Shown: positions 35,203 through 44,002, counted from the stretch's first letter. The stretch: DNA of 64,000 nucleotides from Betaproteobacteria bacterium (GCA_009921265.1 RFYV01000002.1:1-64000); one strand, 5' to 3'. The notes: generated by a model not told the origin, from the letters alone. Numbers and translations are program-made.

Positions 35203-35847
35203 TCAAAATTCGAGTTCGGCTACTTTGATCGGATACGCACCTTTGTCGCAAACGGTCACGCGTATTTGTATCTTGTTCTCTATCGAGTCGCTATCGACAA
35301 ACTGCGAATTGGTCGTTGGAACCGCAGAGCCAGGTGGCGTTGGAACAATTTTTTCTAGAACGATGGCGCCAACCAAACTGCGATCGGCGGGTACACACTG
35401 CGCCACAATTTGTGGGCGTTCTTTGGTAAAGGGATTGATTAAATCTTTGATATCGGTGTTGTTCATGATGTGATTCAAACAAGCGCCCCATGTGCCATCA
35501 ATTGGTGCTGCTGCCTCTTTGTTTTCTTCGGGCTTGCCAGCAGCAGCAGGTGCAGCGGGGGGAGCTGCTGCTGCGGCTTGTTCTGCAGCGATCGCGTCTC
35601 CCGATTTGGCGTTGCATGCTGCAATTTCATAATCGGGCTTCATGCGCTCAGCGCTGACTTTCGTTAACCACTCAACCCAAGCCTCACCGTTTTGTTTTGT
35701 GACTTCTGTTTTCATTGCATCTTTGTAAGCCATCATGCCTAAAAGTGTAACGATCGCAACAACTACGACCATCGACAATAAAAACACAATGTCTGAGCCC
35801 GTGAGCTTGACCGATTGAGTCGGTTGATTGTTTGAGGTTGAATCCAT
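35203..35847 (-). CDS. membrane-anchored protein of unknown function in the channel operon
   Basis: A 214-residue protein not recognised. A short N-terminal region is followed by one transmembrane segment (about residues 19-42: IVFLLSMVVVVAIVTLLGMM). Next comes a soluble part with a low-complexity Ala/Pro stretch near 90-112. Four Cys in the soluble part could form disulfides if it is extracytoplasmic. It ends eight bases before the two-sensor channel gene and probably is its partner in one transcript. The ATG at 35847 is chosen; an extension to 35922 adds no hydrophobic or conserved feature. Confidence 0.65.
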   Translation of the reverse strand: MDSTSNNQPTQSVKLTGSDIVFLLSMVVVVAIVTLLGMMAYKDAMKTEVTKQNGEAWVEWLTKVSAERMKPDYEIAACNAKSGDAIAAEQAAAAAPPAAPAAAGKPEENKEAAAPIDGTWGACLNHIMNNTDIKDLINPFTKERPQIVAQCVPADRSLVGAIVLEKIVPTPPGSAVPTTNSQFVDSDSIENKIQIRVTVCDKGAYPIKVAELEF

Positions 35848-36013
35848 TTTGTAATGCCATTGAGTTGATAAACTCGATTCAATTCCTTGAATCGACCAAG
35901 AATGGTTTGATGATATTCGCAAAAACCTTAACTTGGATGAGTGTTTATCTGAACTTCATCCCATGAATTTCAATATAAAGAACCCTTAAGTATTAAAAGT
36001 AATTGCCCTGTCA

Positions 36014-36781
36014 TCAAATATTTTGTGAGCCGCGATGCGCCCAAGCGGTTGTGTGTCGCTCGATGTAGCTAAACAATTCATACATCGCCATCGCCATCAC
36101 GCCAACCACCACCAGACCACCAAAGGCCAGACCCATTTGCATGGCCGAACCCGCAGAGATCAGTAGGTAACCAATTCCTTCATTGGCCGCCGTCATTTCT
36201 GAAACAGTGGTGCCTACAAAGGCTAATGTGATGGCAACTTTCAGAGATCCATAAAAATAAGGCATTGAGCGTGGAAGGCCCACTTTAACTAATACGTCCC
36301 ATCGCTTGGCACCTAAGACGCGCAGCACGTCTTCGAGCTCGGGCTCTAGCGTTGCGAGGCCCGTTGCAATATTGACTGTGATGGGAAAAAAACTAATTAA
36401 AAAAGCAGTGAGGATGGCAGGACCAATACCAATGCCAAACCAAACTACCAAGATCGGAACAAACGCAGCTTTGGGTAGTGCATTAAAGGCCGTCATGAGC
36501 GGATAAACAGCGGCATAAGCCAAGCGTGAACTACCAATCACAAATCCCAATAAAACACCCACCACAATGGCAATACCAAAGCCCGCCATCGTAACCCAAT
36601 AGGTGCGCCAAGCGTGGCCCGCAATCACTGCGCGGTATTCAATCAGTTGATCTACGATGCGCGATGGACTTGGAAAAATAAATTCAGAAACTTGAAAAAT
36701 TCTGCAGATGGCTTCCCAAATCACCAAGGTGATGAACAACAAAATAAAGGGCGACCATTTTTCTAAATATTTGGAAGACAT
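36014..36781 (-). CDS. ABC transporter permease, NitT/TauT (SsuC-like) family
   Basis: A 255-residue inner-membrane permease with about six helices. The EAA-type loop is visible as EDVLRVLGAKRWDVLVKVGLP near 160-180. It belongs to the nitrate/sulfonate/taurine/HMP family. The ATG at 36781 gives a normal N-terminus (MSSKYLEKWSPFILL) and sits ten bases after the ATPase stop. A longer frame would overlap the ATPase gene. It is the last gene of the three-gene transporter operon. Confidence 0.87.
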   Translation of the reverse strand: MSSKYLEKWSPFILLFITLVIWEAICRIFQVSEFIFPSPSRIVDQLIEYRAVIAGHAWRTYWVTMAGFGIAIVVGVLLGFVIGSSRLAYAAVYPLMTAFNALPKAAFVPILVVWFGIGIGPAILTAFLISFFPITVNIATGLATLEPELEDVLRVLGAKRWDVLVKVGLPRSMPYFYGSLKVAITLAFVGTTVSEMTAANEGIGYLLISAGSAMQMGLAFGGLVVVGVMAMAMYELFSYIERHTTAWAHRGSQNI

Positions 36782-36791
36782 GAGATGTTTC

Positions 36792-37616
36792 TTAAGGGGT
36801 GGCCGTTGAACCTGTTTTACGAATTGCGCCAATGTGTCCGCGTAATTCATGAACAATATCGGTAAATTCTTTGGTGTAAGTGATTTCTAAATCGCGTGGA
36901 CGTGGCAAATCAATTTGTCGACGCAATACAAATCGACCAGGGCTCTTGCTCATCACATAAACCGTATCAGCCAAAAATACAGATTCGCGCAAATCGTGCG
37001 TCACTAAGATGACGTTGAAGCGTTGCTCGGTCCAAAGATCGCGCAAGATGCACCACAATTCTTCGCGTGTGAATGCGTCAAGCGCACCAAAGGGCTCATC
37101 GAGCAGCAACATCTTGGGTTCATGAATCAGCGCTCGGCAAATGCTGGCGCGTTGTTGCATGCCACCAGACAGTTGCCATGGGTATTGACGCTCGTATCCT
37201 TTGAGACCGACACTTTGCAACAATGCAATCGCGCGAGCTTCGTATTCGTCTTTTTTTTCTTTGAAATGTGTGCGATAGGGCTCAACAATTTCAAGAGGCA
37301 ACAAAACATTGTCAAGCGTTGTGCGCCAAGGTAGCAATGATGGCGCTTGAAACGCCATGCCACTGATCTTAAGAGGACCATTGACGGGTTGGCCGTCCAC
37401 ATGAATCCTCCCTTTTGTGGGATGACGCAAGCCCGTTGTGAGCTTCATGAAGGTTGATTTGCCGCAACCTGAAGGTCCAACGATGGCGATGAACTCGCCT
37501 TGTTTGACCTGTAGATTGATGTCTTCTACAGCAAAATGATTTTGTGCAAGTAACTCGTCGTTGTAGGCGAGCCAGACATTTTTAAAATCAACAAAATTTT
37601 CAGCAACAGCAGTCAT
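36792..37616 (-). CDS. ABC transporter ATP-binding protein, NitT/TauT family
   Basis: A 274-residue ATPase. Walker A GPSGCGKSTFMK is at about residues 48-59, signature LSGGMQQRASICRAL near 148-162, Walker B MLLLDEPFGALD near 168-179, and the H-loop VTHDLRES near 202. The ATG at 37616 is preferred to an upstream TTG that would overlap the receptor gene. It energises import with the neighbouring permease and receptor. Confidence 0.9.
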   Translation of the reverse strand: MTAVAENFVDFKNVWLAYNDELLAQNHFAVEDINLQVKQGEFIAIVGPSGCGKSTFMKLTTGLRHPTKGRIHVDGQPVNGPLKISGMAFQAPSLLPWRTTLDNVLLPLEIVEPYRTHFKEKKDEYEARAIALLQSVGLKGYERQYPWQLSGGMQQRASICRALIHEPKMLLLDEPFGALDAFTREELWCILRDLWTEQRFNVILVTHDLRESVFLADTVYVMSKSPGRFVLRRQIDLPRPRDLEITYTKEFTDIVHELRGHIGAIRKTGSTATP

Positions 37617-37628
37617 GCGATCAATCAA

Positions 37629-38663
37629 TTATTTTTTTGGCTTCGGCAAGATGTCTAATTCTTTGGCCGTTGGTAAATAAGAGCCATTCCAAATTGCGTC
37701 AGGATTAACGCGTGTTTTGGTGTTGAATGCGTCCGACACTTGTGAAGACATCAATGAAAGGCGAGGTCCTTTGATTTGACCAAAGCCTTCGGCTCTTGCG
37801 TCTGGGCTGTTGATCACAGTATCAATCGCTAATTTGAGACGACGAATTTCCAATTCATTGTTGATGATGCCGTCACGCGCTTTGACCGTTTCAATCGCTT
37901 TTGCAGGATCGGTAATCACGTCTTTCACGCCTTTGGTGAATGCTTTCAAAAACGCCTTCACTGCTTCTGGGTTTTCTTTCAAAATTTTGGGTGATGCAAT
38001 GATGGCGTTGCCATACAACTTCACGCCATAGTCGGGGTATTGAAGTACCACAACGTCTTCGGCTTTGACGCCGCGTGCTTCAATATTGAGTAGGGATGTG
38101 AATGTAAAACCAGTGATCGCATCGACATCGCCACGAACCAACATGGTTTCACGCAAGGGTGGATCCATGGCTGTCCAATTGACAGTACCAATGTTGTTGG
38201 CTTTTGCAAAAATGGGGAATGCACGACGACCGGCGTCAAACACAGGTGCACCTAATTTTTTACCTGCTAAATCGGCTGGTGTTTTGATGCCTGATTTTTT
38301 GAGTGCCATCACCGATGCGGGTGTGTTGTTGTAGACCATCATGATGGCCACGGGTTTATTGGGCGCATCGGGGTTGTTGGCATGAAATTCCATCAACGCG
38401 GCCAAATCTGCAAAACCCAAATCGTAGGTTCCAGAAGCCACGCGTGTGACTGCACCGCCTGAGCCGTTACCTGCATCGACAGTCACGTCCAATTTGGCGT
38501 CCTTGAAATAATTATTGGCAACGGGTACCAAAAACAAAGCGGCGGGGCCTTCAAAGCGCCAATCGAGTTGAAATTTAATTGGCGTTGTTTGGGCTTGAGC
38601 CAAACTTAAAGTAGTGGCAAGGCTTAAAGCAATGAGTGATTTGAGAAAGGGACGTTTGTTCAT
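37629..38663 (-). CDS. NMT1/THI5-type ABC substrate-binding protein
   Basis: A 344-residue periplasmic receptor. The signal peptide ends near AQAQT (residue 25); the mature part starts PIKFQLDWRFEGPAALFLV, typical of NMT1-like receptors for pyrimidines, sulfonates or similar. GNGSGGAVTRVASGTYDLGFAD (split near 61-82) is the family core. Purine catabolic genes next door and a shared GntR-type operator suggest a purine-related substrate (urate, allantoin or a hydantoin), but that is inference. A sigma54-like promoter lies just upstream. Confidence 0.88.
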   Translation of the reverse strand: MNKRPFLKSLIALSLATTLSLAQAQTTPIKFQLDWRFEGPAALFLVPVANNYFKDAKLDVTVDAGNGSGGAVTRVASGTYDLGFADLAALMEFHANNPDAPNKPVAIMMVYNNTPASVMALKKSGIKTPADLAGKKLGAPVFDAGRRAFPIFAKANNIGTVNWTAMDPPLRETMLVRGDVDAITGFTFTSLLNIEARGVKAEDVVVLQYPDYGVKLYGNAIIASPKILKENPEAVKAFLKAFTKGVKDVITDPAKAIETVKARDGIINNELEIRRLKLAIDTVINSPDARAEGFGQIKGPRLSLMSSQVSDAFNTKTRVNPDAIWNGSYLPTAKELDILPKPKK

Positions 38664-38701
38664 GTTGTGTACTCCAGAAAATTAAAAACCAAATCAGATT
38701 T

Positions 38702-38717
38702 AGCAATTAGGATGCCC
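38702..38717 (-). promoter_or_regulatory. sigma54-like promoter of the NMT1-type transporter operon
   Basis: Read on the minus strand: GGGCAT-CCTAA-TTGCT. The GG and GC are exactly ten bases apart and the -12 TTGCT is perfect; the -24 box differs from TGGCAC at two of six bases. Start would be near 38691, about 28 bases before the receptor ATG. Confidence 0.5.
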
Positions 38718-38828
38718 ATAAACAGGGGGGATTCGAATTGACCAAAAGGTGTATTTTGCTTGCATTTGGGGCGAATTTGAGTTCCTCATCAAATAATGAG
38801 TTTTGAAATTGGTTCACCGCATTAATCG

Positions 38829-38845
38829 AGCACCAATACGGTGCG
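38829..38845. promoter_or_regulatory. NtrC-like dyad upstream of the NMT1-type transporter
   Basis: AGCACCAATACGGTGCG contains GCACC-N5-GGTGC, the core of the NtrC consensus TGCACC-N5-GGTGCA, as a perfect inverted repeat. It lies about 145 bp upstream of the predicted sigma54 start, a normal enhancer distance. Confidence 0.5.
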
Positions 38846-38869
38846 TTTCGAATGCCTTGAAAAACAAAC

Positions 38870-38877
38870 TGTATACA
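38870..38877. promoter_or_regulatory. GntR-type operator, copy 1
   Basis: The palindrome TGTATACA followed by CTTTT occurs here and, with the same CTTTT extension, at 43599-43606 beside the gntR gene. Such short palindromes fit FCD-type GntR regulators. Here it would act on the transporter operon starting at 38663. Confidence 0.5.
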
Positions 38878-38918
38878 CTTTTGAGTTGATATTGAATGGG
38901 GATTACCCTGCGAATTGC

Positions 38919-40166
38919 TTAATTTTTAAGCAGATCGAGCAAGGTTCGAGCGATCACTTGCGTTGCGCGTCGTAAATCTTCCAAATCAATGCGCTCGTCG
39001 GCGCGCTTGGCATGCGATTCCAAAACTGTTCGTGGCCCGGCTCCATAAATCACGCCAGGAATACCGCGCTCCACGTACAAACGCACATCGGTATACAAGG
39101 GCGTGCCTAGCGCCGGTATTTTTTCTCCAAAAACAATTTCACCATGTTGTTGAATCGCTTGAACCAAAGGCATATTGCCCGATAAGGGTTTCATTGCTTT
39201 GGCCAAAAGCATGCGATGAATATTGACGTCGATGCATTGGTCTTTTGCTTTGCCTTTGTTAAACGCTTGGACGGCATCATCGATCACCTGGCGAATACTG
39301 GCTTCAACCACCGTTGGATCTTCTTCTGGAATCATTCGACGATCGAGTTTAAAAATCACTTTGCCAGGAACCACATTGGTATTGGTACCACCTTCAATGA
39401 GTCCAATGTTGAGATAAGGATGTTCAATGCCTTCAACAGTTGATGTGATATTTTGGTAAAGAATATTTTGTTGATACAACGCGTGTATGATTGTCGTTGC
39501 ACCTTGTAATGCGTCAACACCAGTTTGTGGAATTGCAGCGTGCGCCATTTTTCCATTTACGGTAACTTGCAATTGCAAGCAACCATTGTGCGCAGTAATC
39601 ACTTGATAGCTAAAGCCTGCAGCAATCATCAAGTCGGGTTTTGTGAGATTGTTTTTGAGCAACCAATCAGGTCCTAACTCACCACCAAATTCTTCGTCAT
39701 ATGTGAAATGCAATTCAACCGCACCGTTGAGTTTTAAGTTCAATGATTCGAGCGCGCGAACTGCAAATGTAAATGTTGAAAAATCACATTTACTCACGGC
39801 ACTTGCGCGGCCATACAATTTTCCATCAACGATTTCTGCGCCATATGGATCGTGCGTCCAACCTTCACCTGGGGGCACCACGTCGCCATGCGCATTAAGT
39901 GCAATGGTTTTTCCCTCTCCATATTCGCGTCGCACAATCAAATTAGTGATGGATTGCAATCCCTTTTTCTTAACTTCTGTATCTGGAATTTCAATAGCCT
40001 TGACGTCCATATCCCATTGCTTGAGCAATTGAGCGGTTCGCAATGCATGGGGTGTGTTGTTGCCAGGCGGCGTGTCGGTTGGGACACGAACAAGTTCTTG
40101 CAAAAATAAAACTTGTTCATCAAAATGTTGGTTCACCCAATCATCGATTTTTTGGTAGTGGTTCAT
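38919..40166 (-). CDS. M20 family metallohydrolase with unusual metal-site sequence
   Basis: A 415-residue ArgE/DapE-like hydrolase. The first metal His is in NAHGDVVPPG (His93), the catalytic Glu pair is in TYDEEFGGE (158-159), and a late His is in LESHAKRAD. Where most relatives have a bridging Asp (GRGxxDMKG), this one has GRASAVSKCDF, with Val124 in that place and Asp three residues further on; the later Glu ligand (EPT) appears as FSY near 185. It may be a subfamily with shifted ligands. As last gene of gntR-puuE-uraD/allC-this, a ureido or hydantoin-type substrate is possible. Its start overlaps the fusion gene stop by 4 nt. Confidence 0.8.
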   Translation of the reverse strand: MNHYQKIDDWVNQHFDEQVLFLQELVRVPTDTPPGNNTPHALRTAQLLKQWDMDVKAIEIPDTEVKKKGLQSITNLIVRREYGEGKTIALNAHGDVVPPGEGWTHDPYGAEIVDGKLYGRASAVSKCDFSTFTFAVRALESLNLKLNGAVELHFTYDEEFGGELGPDWLLKNNLTKPDLMIAAGFSYQVITAHNGCLQLQVTVNGKMAHAAIPQTGVDALQGATTIIHALYQQNILYQNITSTVEGIEHPYLNIGLIEGGTNTNVVPGKVIFKLDRRMIPEEDPTVVEASIRQVIDDAVQAFNKGKAKDQCIDVNIHRMLLAKAMKPLSGNMPLVQAIQQHGEIVFGEKIPALGTPLYTDVRLYVERGIPGVIYGAGPRTVLESHAKRADERIDLEDLRRATQVIARTLLDLLKN

Positions 40167-41941
40167 GTTTTTTTCTCGGTCAGGTAAATCAATTGCATCA
40201 AGGCGTCAATTGACAATTGAATGTCATCGTTGGTAGTGCTTTCTAAAGGATTGTGACTAATGCCGGCATTGAGTCCGCGCACAAACAACATGGCTTGCGG
40301 CATCACTTCGTGCAACTTCATGGCGTCATGTCCTGCTCCACTGGGTAGTTCAAACAAGGGGATGTTCAAATCAGACAATGCTTGTGTCCAACGTGCTTGC
40401 CATAAAGGATCGCTGGGTGCGCAAGAGGCGCGCATGGTTTCTTCGATGTGATAGCTCAAGCCACGTTCCTTGCAAATGGATTCGAGTTCTTGCAACACAT
40501 CACTCACCAATGAATCGCGTTGCGCGTCGTTGGGTGCGCGCATATCCAAACTGAAATGACATTGACCCGCCACTACGTTGATCGAGCCTTGTGGCACATT
40601 CAATTGACCGATGGTGGCAACGCTATCACCATCTTGAATGGCGCGCTTTTCAAGATAAACAGCCAATTGGGCAAGACCACTCACCGCGTCTCTTCTGCGA
40701 TCCATCGGTGTTGTACCTGCATGGCTTGCCATGCCGTTGATGTGACCCACAAAACGAACGCTGCCGTTGATGGATGTCACGACACCCAAAGGTAAATCTT
40801 TTTCATTGAGAACAGGACCTTGCTCAATATGCACTTCAACAAAGCCAAGGTATTTTTTTGGGTTGCGCTTGATCGATGCAATTTGAGTGATATCCAAGCC
40901 CGCGTTTTTCATGGCCTCGCGCATCGAAATGCCATCTGCGTCTAATTGATCGAGCCACTGTGGATTGAATTGACCCACCAACGCGCCCGAACCTAAAAAT
41001 GTCGCCTTATAGCGTTGGCCCTCTTCTTCTGAAAACGCTACAACTTCGATATCAAAGGGCAGACGTTTACTTTGTTGGTGTAATTGGGCAACGCAAGCGA
41101 TGGGAACATAAATCCCGAGTCGTCCATCGTGTTTACCACCGTTGCGCACCGTGTCGTAATGCGATCCTGTCATCAATGTTTGAGGCTGTTTGATATTTGC
41201 ATCGGCTTTGTAGATGCCAACAACATTTCCAACCGCATCGTGGGAGACTTCGTCAAATCCATTTTGACGCATCAAGTGTCCAATATCGCTCGCGCATGCG
41301 CGATGTGCATCGGTAAGGTATGTAACGGCGAGTTGATTTTTTTCTTTAAAACCAGGATCACTGTGTTTGGATAAATCTTCCAACCAATCCCACACACGGT
41401 TGCCCAAATCGGGTTGATCGTTCAATTTGTCATGCAAGCGAATTTCGGCAATGCGATGAATATTTCTAAGCGCTTCTTCAAACTCATAGTCGACGGGATG
41501 ATTCAGGCGTCTCTCGAATGTATCGATGATGTTTTGCCTTTGCAGACCCGTGCCTCTTGGACCTCTCACGGCCAATATAAATGGGAAGCCCATTTTTTGG
41601 TTGTACTCGGTATTGAGTTGTTGAATGCGTGCGAATTCTTCTGGGGTGCAATGCGTGAGGCCGGCTTTGCTTTGCTCGTTGGTTGAATCGTGCGTCAGGT
41701 TTTGATTGACCATCGCTTTACCCGCCAATTCGGGGTGGGCACGTATCAATGTCATTTGAGCGTCTTGCCCCGCGTTTTTAACTACTTCGACCATGCAAAA
41801 TTTAAGTTGCGCAATCGATGCAAAAGGGCGTTGCGTTAGCGCGCGTTCAACAATCCAATCCGAATGCTCGTACAAGCCACTGATTCGCTCTAAAGCATCG
41901 CGCGGCGGCAATTGGTTGATGTCTTGCAGACTTAAACTCAT
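40163..41941 (-). CDS. OHCU decarboxylase-allantoate amidohydrolase fusion
   Basis: A 592-residue two-domain protein. Residues 1-172 are an OHCU decarboxylase (UraD): IRAHPELAGK with the catalytic His69, and KMGFPFILAVRG near 116-127. Residues about 180-592 are an M20-type allantoate amidohydrolase (AllC): TGSHYDTVRNGGKHDG metal motif, SEEEGQRY, EVHIEQGP and SHNPLES. The protein thus combines the step that makes S-allantoin with the one that degrades allantoate, skipping allantoinase, which is the adjacent gene. The ATG at 41941 is chosen because it forms ATGA with the puuE stop and follows AAGGA. All key motifs look intact. Confidence 0.92.
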   Translation of the reverse strand: MSLSLQDINQLPPRDALERISGLYEHSDWIVERALTQRPFASIAQLKFCMVEVVKNAGQDAQMTLIRAHPELAGKAMVNQNLTHDSTNEQSKAGLTHCTPEEFARIQQLNTEYNQKMGFPFILAVRGPRGTGLQRQNIIDTFERRLNHPVDYEFEEALRNIHRIAEIRLHDKLNDQPDLGNRVWDWLEDLSKHSDPGFKEKNQLAVTYLTDAHRACASDIGHLMRQNGFDEVSHDAVGNVVGIYKADANIKQPQTLMTGSHYDTVRNGGKHDGRLGIYVPIACVAQLHQQSKRLPFDIEVVAFSEEEGQRYKATFLGSGALVGQFNPQWLDQLDADGISMREAMKNAGLDITQIASIKRNPKKYLGFVEVHIEQGPVLNEKDLPLGVVTSINGSVRFVGHINGMASHAGTTPMDRRRDAVSGLAQLAVYLEKRAIQDGDSVATIGQLNVPQGSINVVAGQCHFSLDMRAPNDAQRDSLVSDVLQELESICKERGLSYHIEETMRASCAPSDPLWQARWTQALSDLNIPLFELPSGAGHDAMKLHEVMPQAMLFVRGLNAGISHNPLESTTNDDIQLSIDALMQLIYLTEKKT

Positions 41942-42876
41942 AGAGAGTCCTTGAAGGGATGCGTTGACTTCCAATGCCTTGCAATATCGACGCGTCTGCA
42001 AATCCACACATGACTGTGTTTTTCAACGTGATCTAAAAATTTTTGCAAAGCCACGATGCGTCCTGGGCGCCCCAACAGTCTGCAATGCATGCCAATGCTC
42101 ATCATCTTGGGTGAGTCTGCGCCTTCGGCGTACAACGCGTCAAAACTGTCTCTCAAATAAACAAAGAAATCTTCAGCTTGTGAAAAACCTTGTGGCAATG
42201 AAAAACGCATATCGTTTGTGTCCATGGTGTAGGGCACGATCAAATGTGGGACTACATTTCCATTGGTTTTTTGAACCTTCATCCAAAAAGGTAAATCATC
42301 ACCGTAATAATCACTGTCGTATTCAAGTCCATGATCTGCCACGATTCGTCGCGTGTTGGGGCTGTCTCTTCCTGTGTACCACCCCGCAGGTTTTTGTCCT
42401 GTTAATTTTTGAATGATGTCGATGCCTTGATTGAAGTGCAATGTTTCGGTGGCTTCATCGATAGTTTGGTAGTTGAGCCATCGCCAACCGTGACACGCAA
42501 TCTCATGACCCAATTCAACAAAGGCTTGCGTGATTTCGGGGTAACGCTCAAGAGCCATGCTCACACCAAACACAGTGAGCGGTAGTTGACGTTTTTCAAA
42601 TTCTTTAAGGATTCGCCATACGCCCACGCGCGAACCGTATTCATAAATACTTTCCATACTCAAATGGCGATCTGCAAAACTTGCGGGATTGAACATCTCA
42701 CTTAAAAATTGTTCAGATCCTGCGTCGCCATGAAGCGTTGCGTTTTCAGCGCCTTCTTCGTAGTTGAGAACAAATTGCAATGCAACACGCGCTTGGTTGG
42801 GCCACTTCGCATGGGGGGGATTTTTTCCATAGCCTTTGAGGTCACGAGGGTAAACATGCGTGGTGTCGTAAATCAT
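41938..42876 (-). CDS. puuE: allantoinase PuuE (polysaccharide-deacetylase fold)
   Basis: A 312-residue cofactor-type allantoinase of the polysaccharide deacetylase family, hydrolysing allantoin to allantoate. Family stretches: YPRDLKGYGKNPPHAKWP near 9-26, NYEEGAENATLHGD near 39-52, and GWYTGRDSPNTRRIV near 160-174. It is unrelated to the metallo-dependent AllB. It follows gntR by 11 bases and overlaps the fusion gene by 4 nt, so the four genes form one operon. Confidence 0.93.
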   Translation of the reverse strand: MIYDTTHVYPRDLKGYGKNPPHAKWPNQARVALQFVLNYEEGAENATLHGDAGSEQFLSEMFNPASFADRHLSMESIYEYGSRVGVWRILKEFEKRQLPLTVFGVSMALERYPEITQAFVELGHEIACHGWRWLNYQTIDEATETLHFNQGIDIIQKLTGQKPAGWYTGRDSPNTRRIVADHGLEYDSDYYGDDLPFWMKVQKTNGNVVPHLIVPYTMDTNDMRFSLPQGFSQAEDFFVYLRDSFDALYAEGADSPKMMSIGMHCRLLGRPGRIVALQKFLDHVEKHSHVWICRRVDIARHWKSTHPFKDSL

Positions 42877-42887
42877 GACGGTTGCTT

Positions 42888-43559
42888 TCAGAGAAAAGTT
42901 TTTTTACTCATGGGTGCTGATTGGGTTTTGGAGTAAACCAAATTTTTTTCAACGTTTAACAAATGCTGTTCCATCAACTGCAGCGCTAATTTTTCATTCT
43001 TTTTTGCAAAGGCGTCAACGATGGCGACGTGTTCCCAGGCGGAATCACGCGCTTGGTGATCGGTTTGGTACATCAAGGTGATCAATGCACAGCGTGAAAT
43101 CAAATCGTTGAGTATTTGAGCCAATACCGCGTTATCCATTAAATGCGCAATCAACACATGGAAGTCACCCAACAACTCGGTTCGACCAGGAACGTCTTGT
43201 CGCTCAATGGCTTTGGCTTCAATGGCGACGTGTTCTTGGAGTGAGCGAATATGCGATGCGTTACATATTTTGATAAAACTACGCGTCATCTCTGCCTCAA
43301 GCATTCGCCTTACCGCAAACACCTGTTCGGCCTCTTGCACCGAAGGAGAAGCGACAAACGCACCTCTGGCGGGTTCCATAAAGATAATCTTTTTTTGCGA
43401 CAACTGAAAAAGTGCTTGTCGAACAATCGTGCGCGATACACCATAATGATCTGCTAATTTTTGTTCTGCGAGTTTGGCGCCTGGCTCGAGCCGATGCTCG
43501 ACAATGGCTCGCGTGAGAGCATCCACAATGGTTTTGGTGGCCGAGATATCGGTGGACAT
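42888..43559 (-). CDS. GntR family (FCD) transcriptional regulator
   Basis: A 223-residue regulator. The N-terminal winged helix has LEPGAKLAEQKLADHYGVSRTIVRQAL (about 22-48, given here as the conserved L-A-x-x-x-G-V-S-R pattern); the C-terminal all-helical FCD domain has the metal-type residues DFHVLIAHL. It is the first gene of the purine operon and diverges from uraH. The TGTATACA palindrome between them is its likely operator, and a second copy lies before the NMT1-type transporter. The effector is probably a pathway intermediate; not shown. Confidence 0.9.
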   Translation of the reverse strand: MSTDISATKTIVDALTRAIVEHRLEPGAKLAEQKLADHYGVSRTIVRQALFQLSQKKIIFMEPARGAFVASPSVQEAEQVFAVRRMLEAEMTRSFIKICNASHIRSLQEHVAIEAKAIERQDVPGRTELLGDFHVLIAHLMDNAVLAQILNDLISRCALITLMYQTDHQARDSAWEHVAIVDAFAKKNEKLALQLMEQHLLNVEKNLVYSKTQSAPMSKKTFL

Positions 43560-43598
43560 AAATTGAATGCAGCAATGTGAGCGTACGGATCAAAAATT

Positions 43599-43606
43599 GT
43601 ATACAC
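43599..43606. promoter_or_regulatory. GntR-type operator, copy 2
   Basis: TGTATACA with the extension CTTTTT lies in the 86-bp gap between divergent gntR and uraH, placed to repress both. The extended match to 38870-38882 (TGTATACACTTTT, 13 bases) is unlikely to be chance. Confidence 0.55.
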
Positions 43607-43645
43607 TTTTTAATATCGACGCAAAAAAGCTAAACAAGGGGATTT

Positions 43646-44002
43646 TTGATGGGATTGAGTACGCATGTATTAGATACGATGAACGGTTGTCCTGCCGCAG
43701 GCATGCACGTCGAGTTATTCAAAACCGAAGGTGAAAGAGCTCTTAGCGTCAAAAAATTTCAACTCAATGCCGACGGGAGAAGCCCCGATGGCATGCTATA
43801 TAGCAACCAAGACTTACGCGTTGGAACTTATCGCTTGGTTTTTGGCGTTAAAGATTATTTTTTGAGCCGCGGTGTTTCTTTGCCAGCCCCTGCCTTTTTA
43901 GACCGCGTTTCTTTGGATTTTGGAGTGGCGAATGCCGATCAGCATTACCACGTGCCTTTGCTGGTCAGTCCATGGAGTTACTCCACTTACCGAGGATCGT
44001 AA
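43646..44002 (+). CDS. uraH: 5-hydroxyisourate hydrolase
   Basis: A 118-residue transthyretin-like enzyme hydrolysing 5-hydroxyisourate to OHCU. Diagnostic: STHVLDTMNGCPAAGM at the N-terminus (catalytic His6), and the C-terminal YRGS tetrapeptide. Active-site Arg lies in the ADGRSPDG segment. It starts the plus-strand half of the purine block and feeds the UraD domain encoded on the other strand. Confidence 0.96.
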   Translation: MMGLSTHVLDTMNGCPAAGMHVELFKTEGERALSVKKFQLNADGRSPDGMLYSNQDLRVGTYRLVFGVKDYFLSRGVSLPAPAFLDRVSLDFGVANADQHYHVPLLVSPWSYSTYRGS

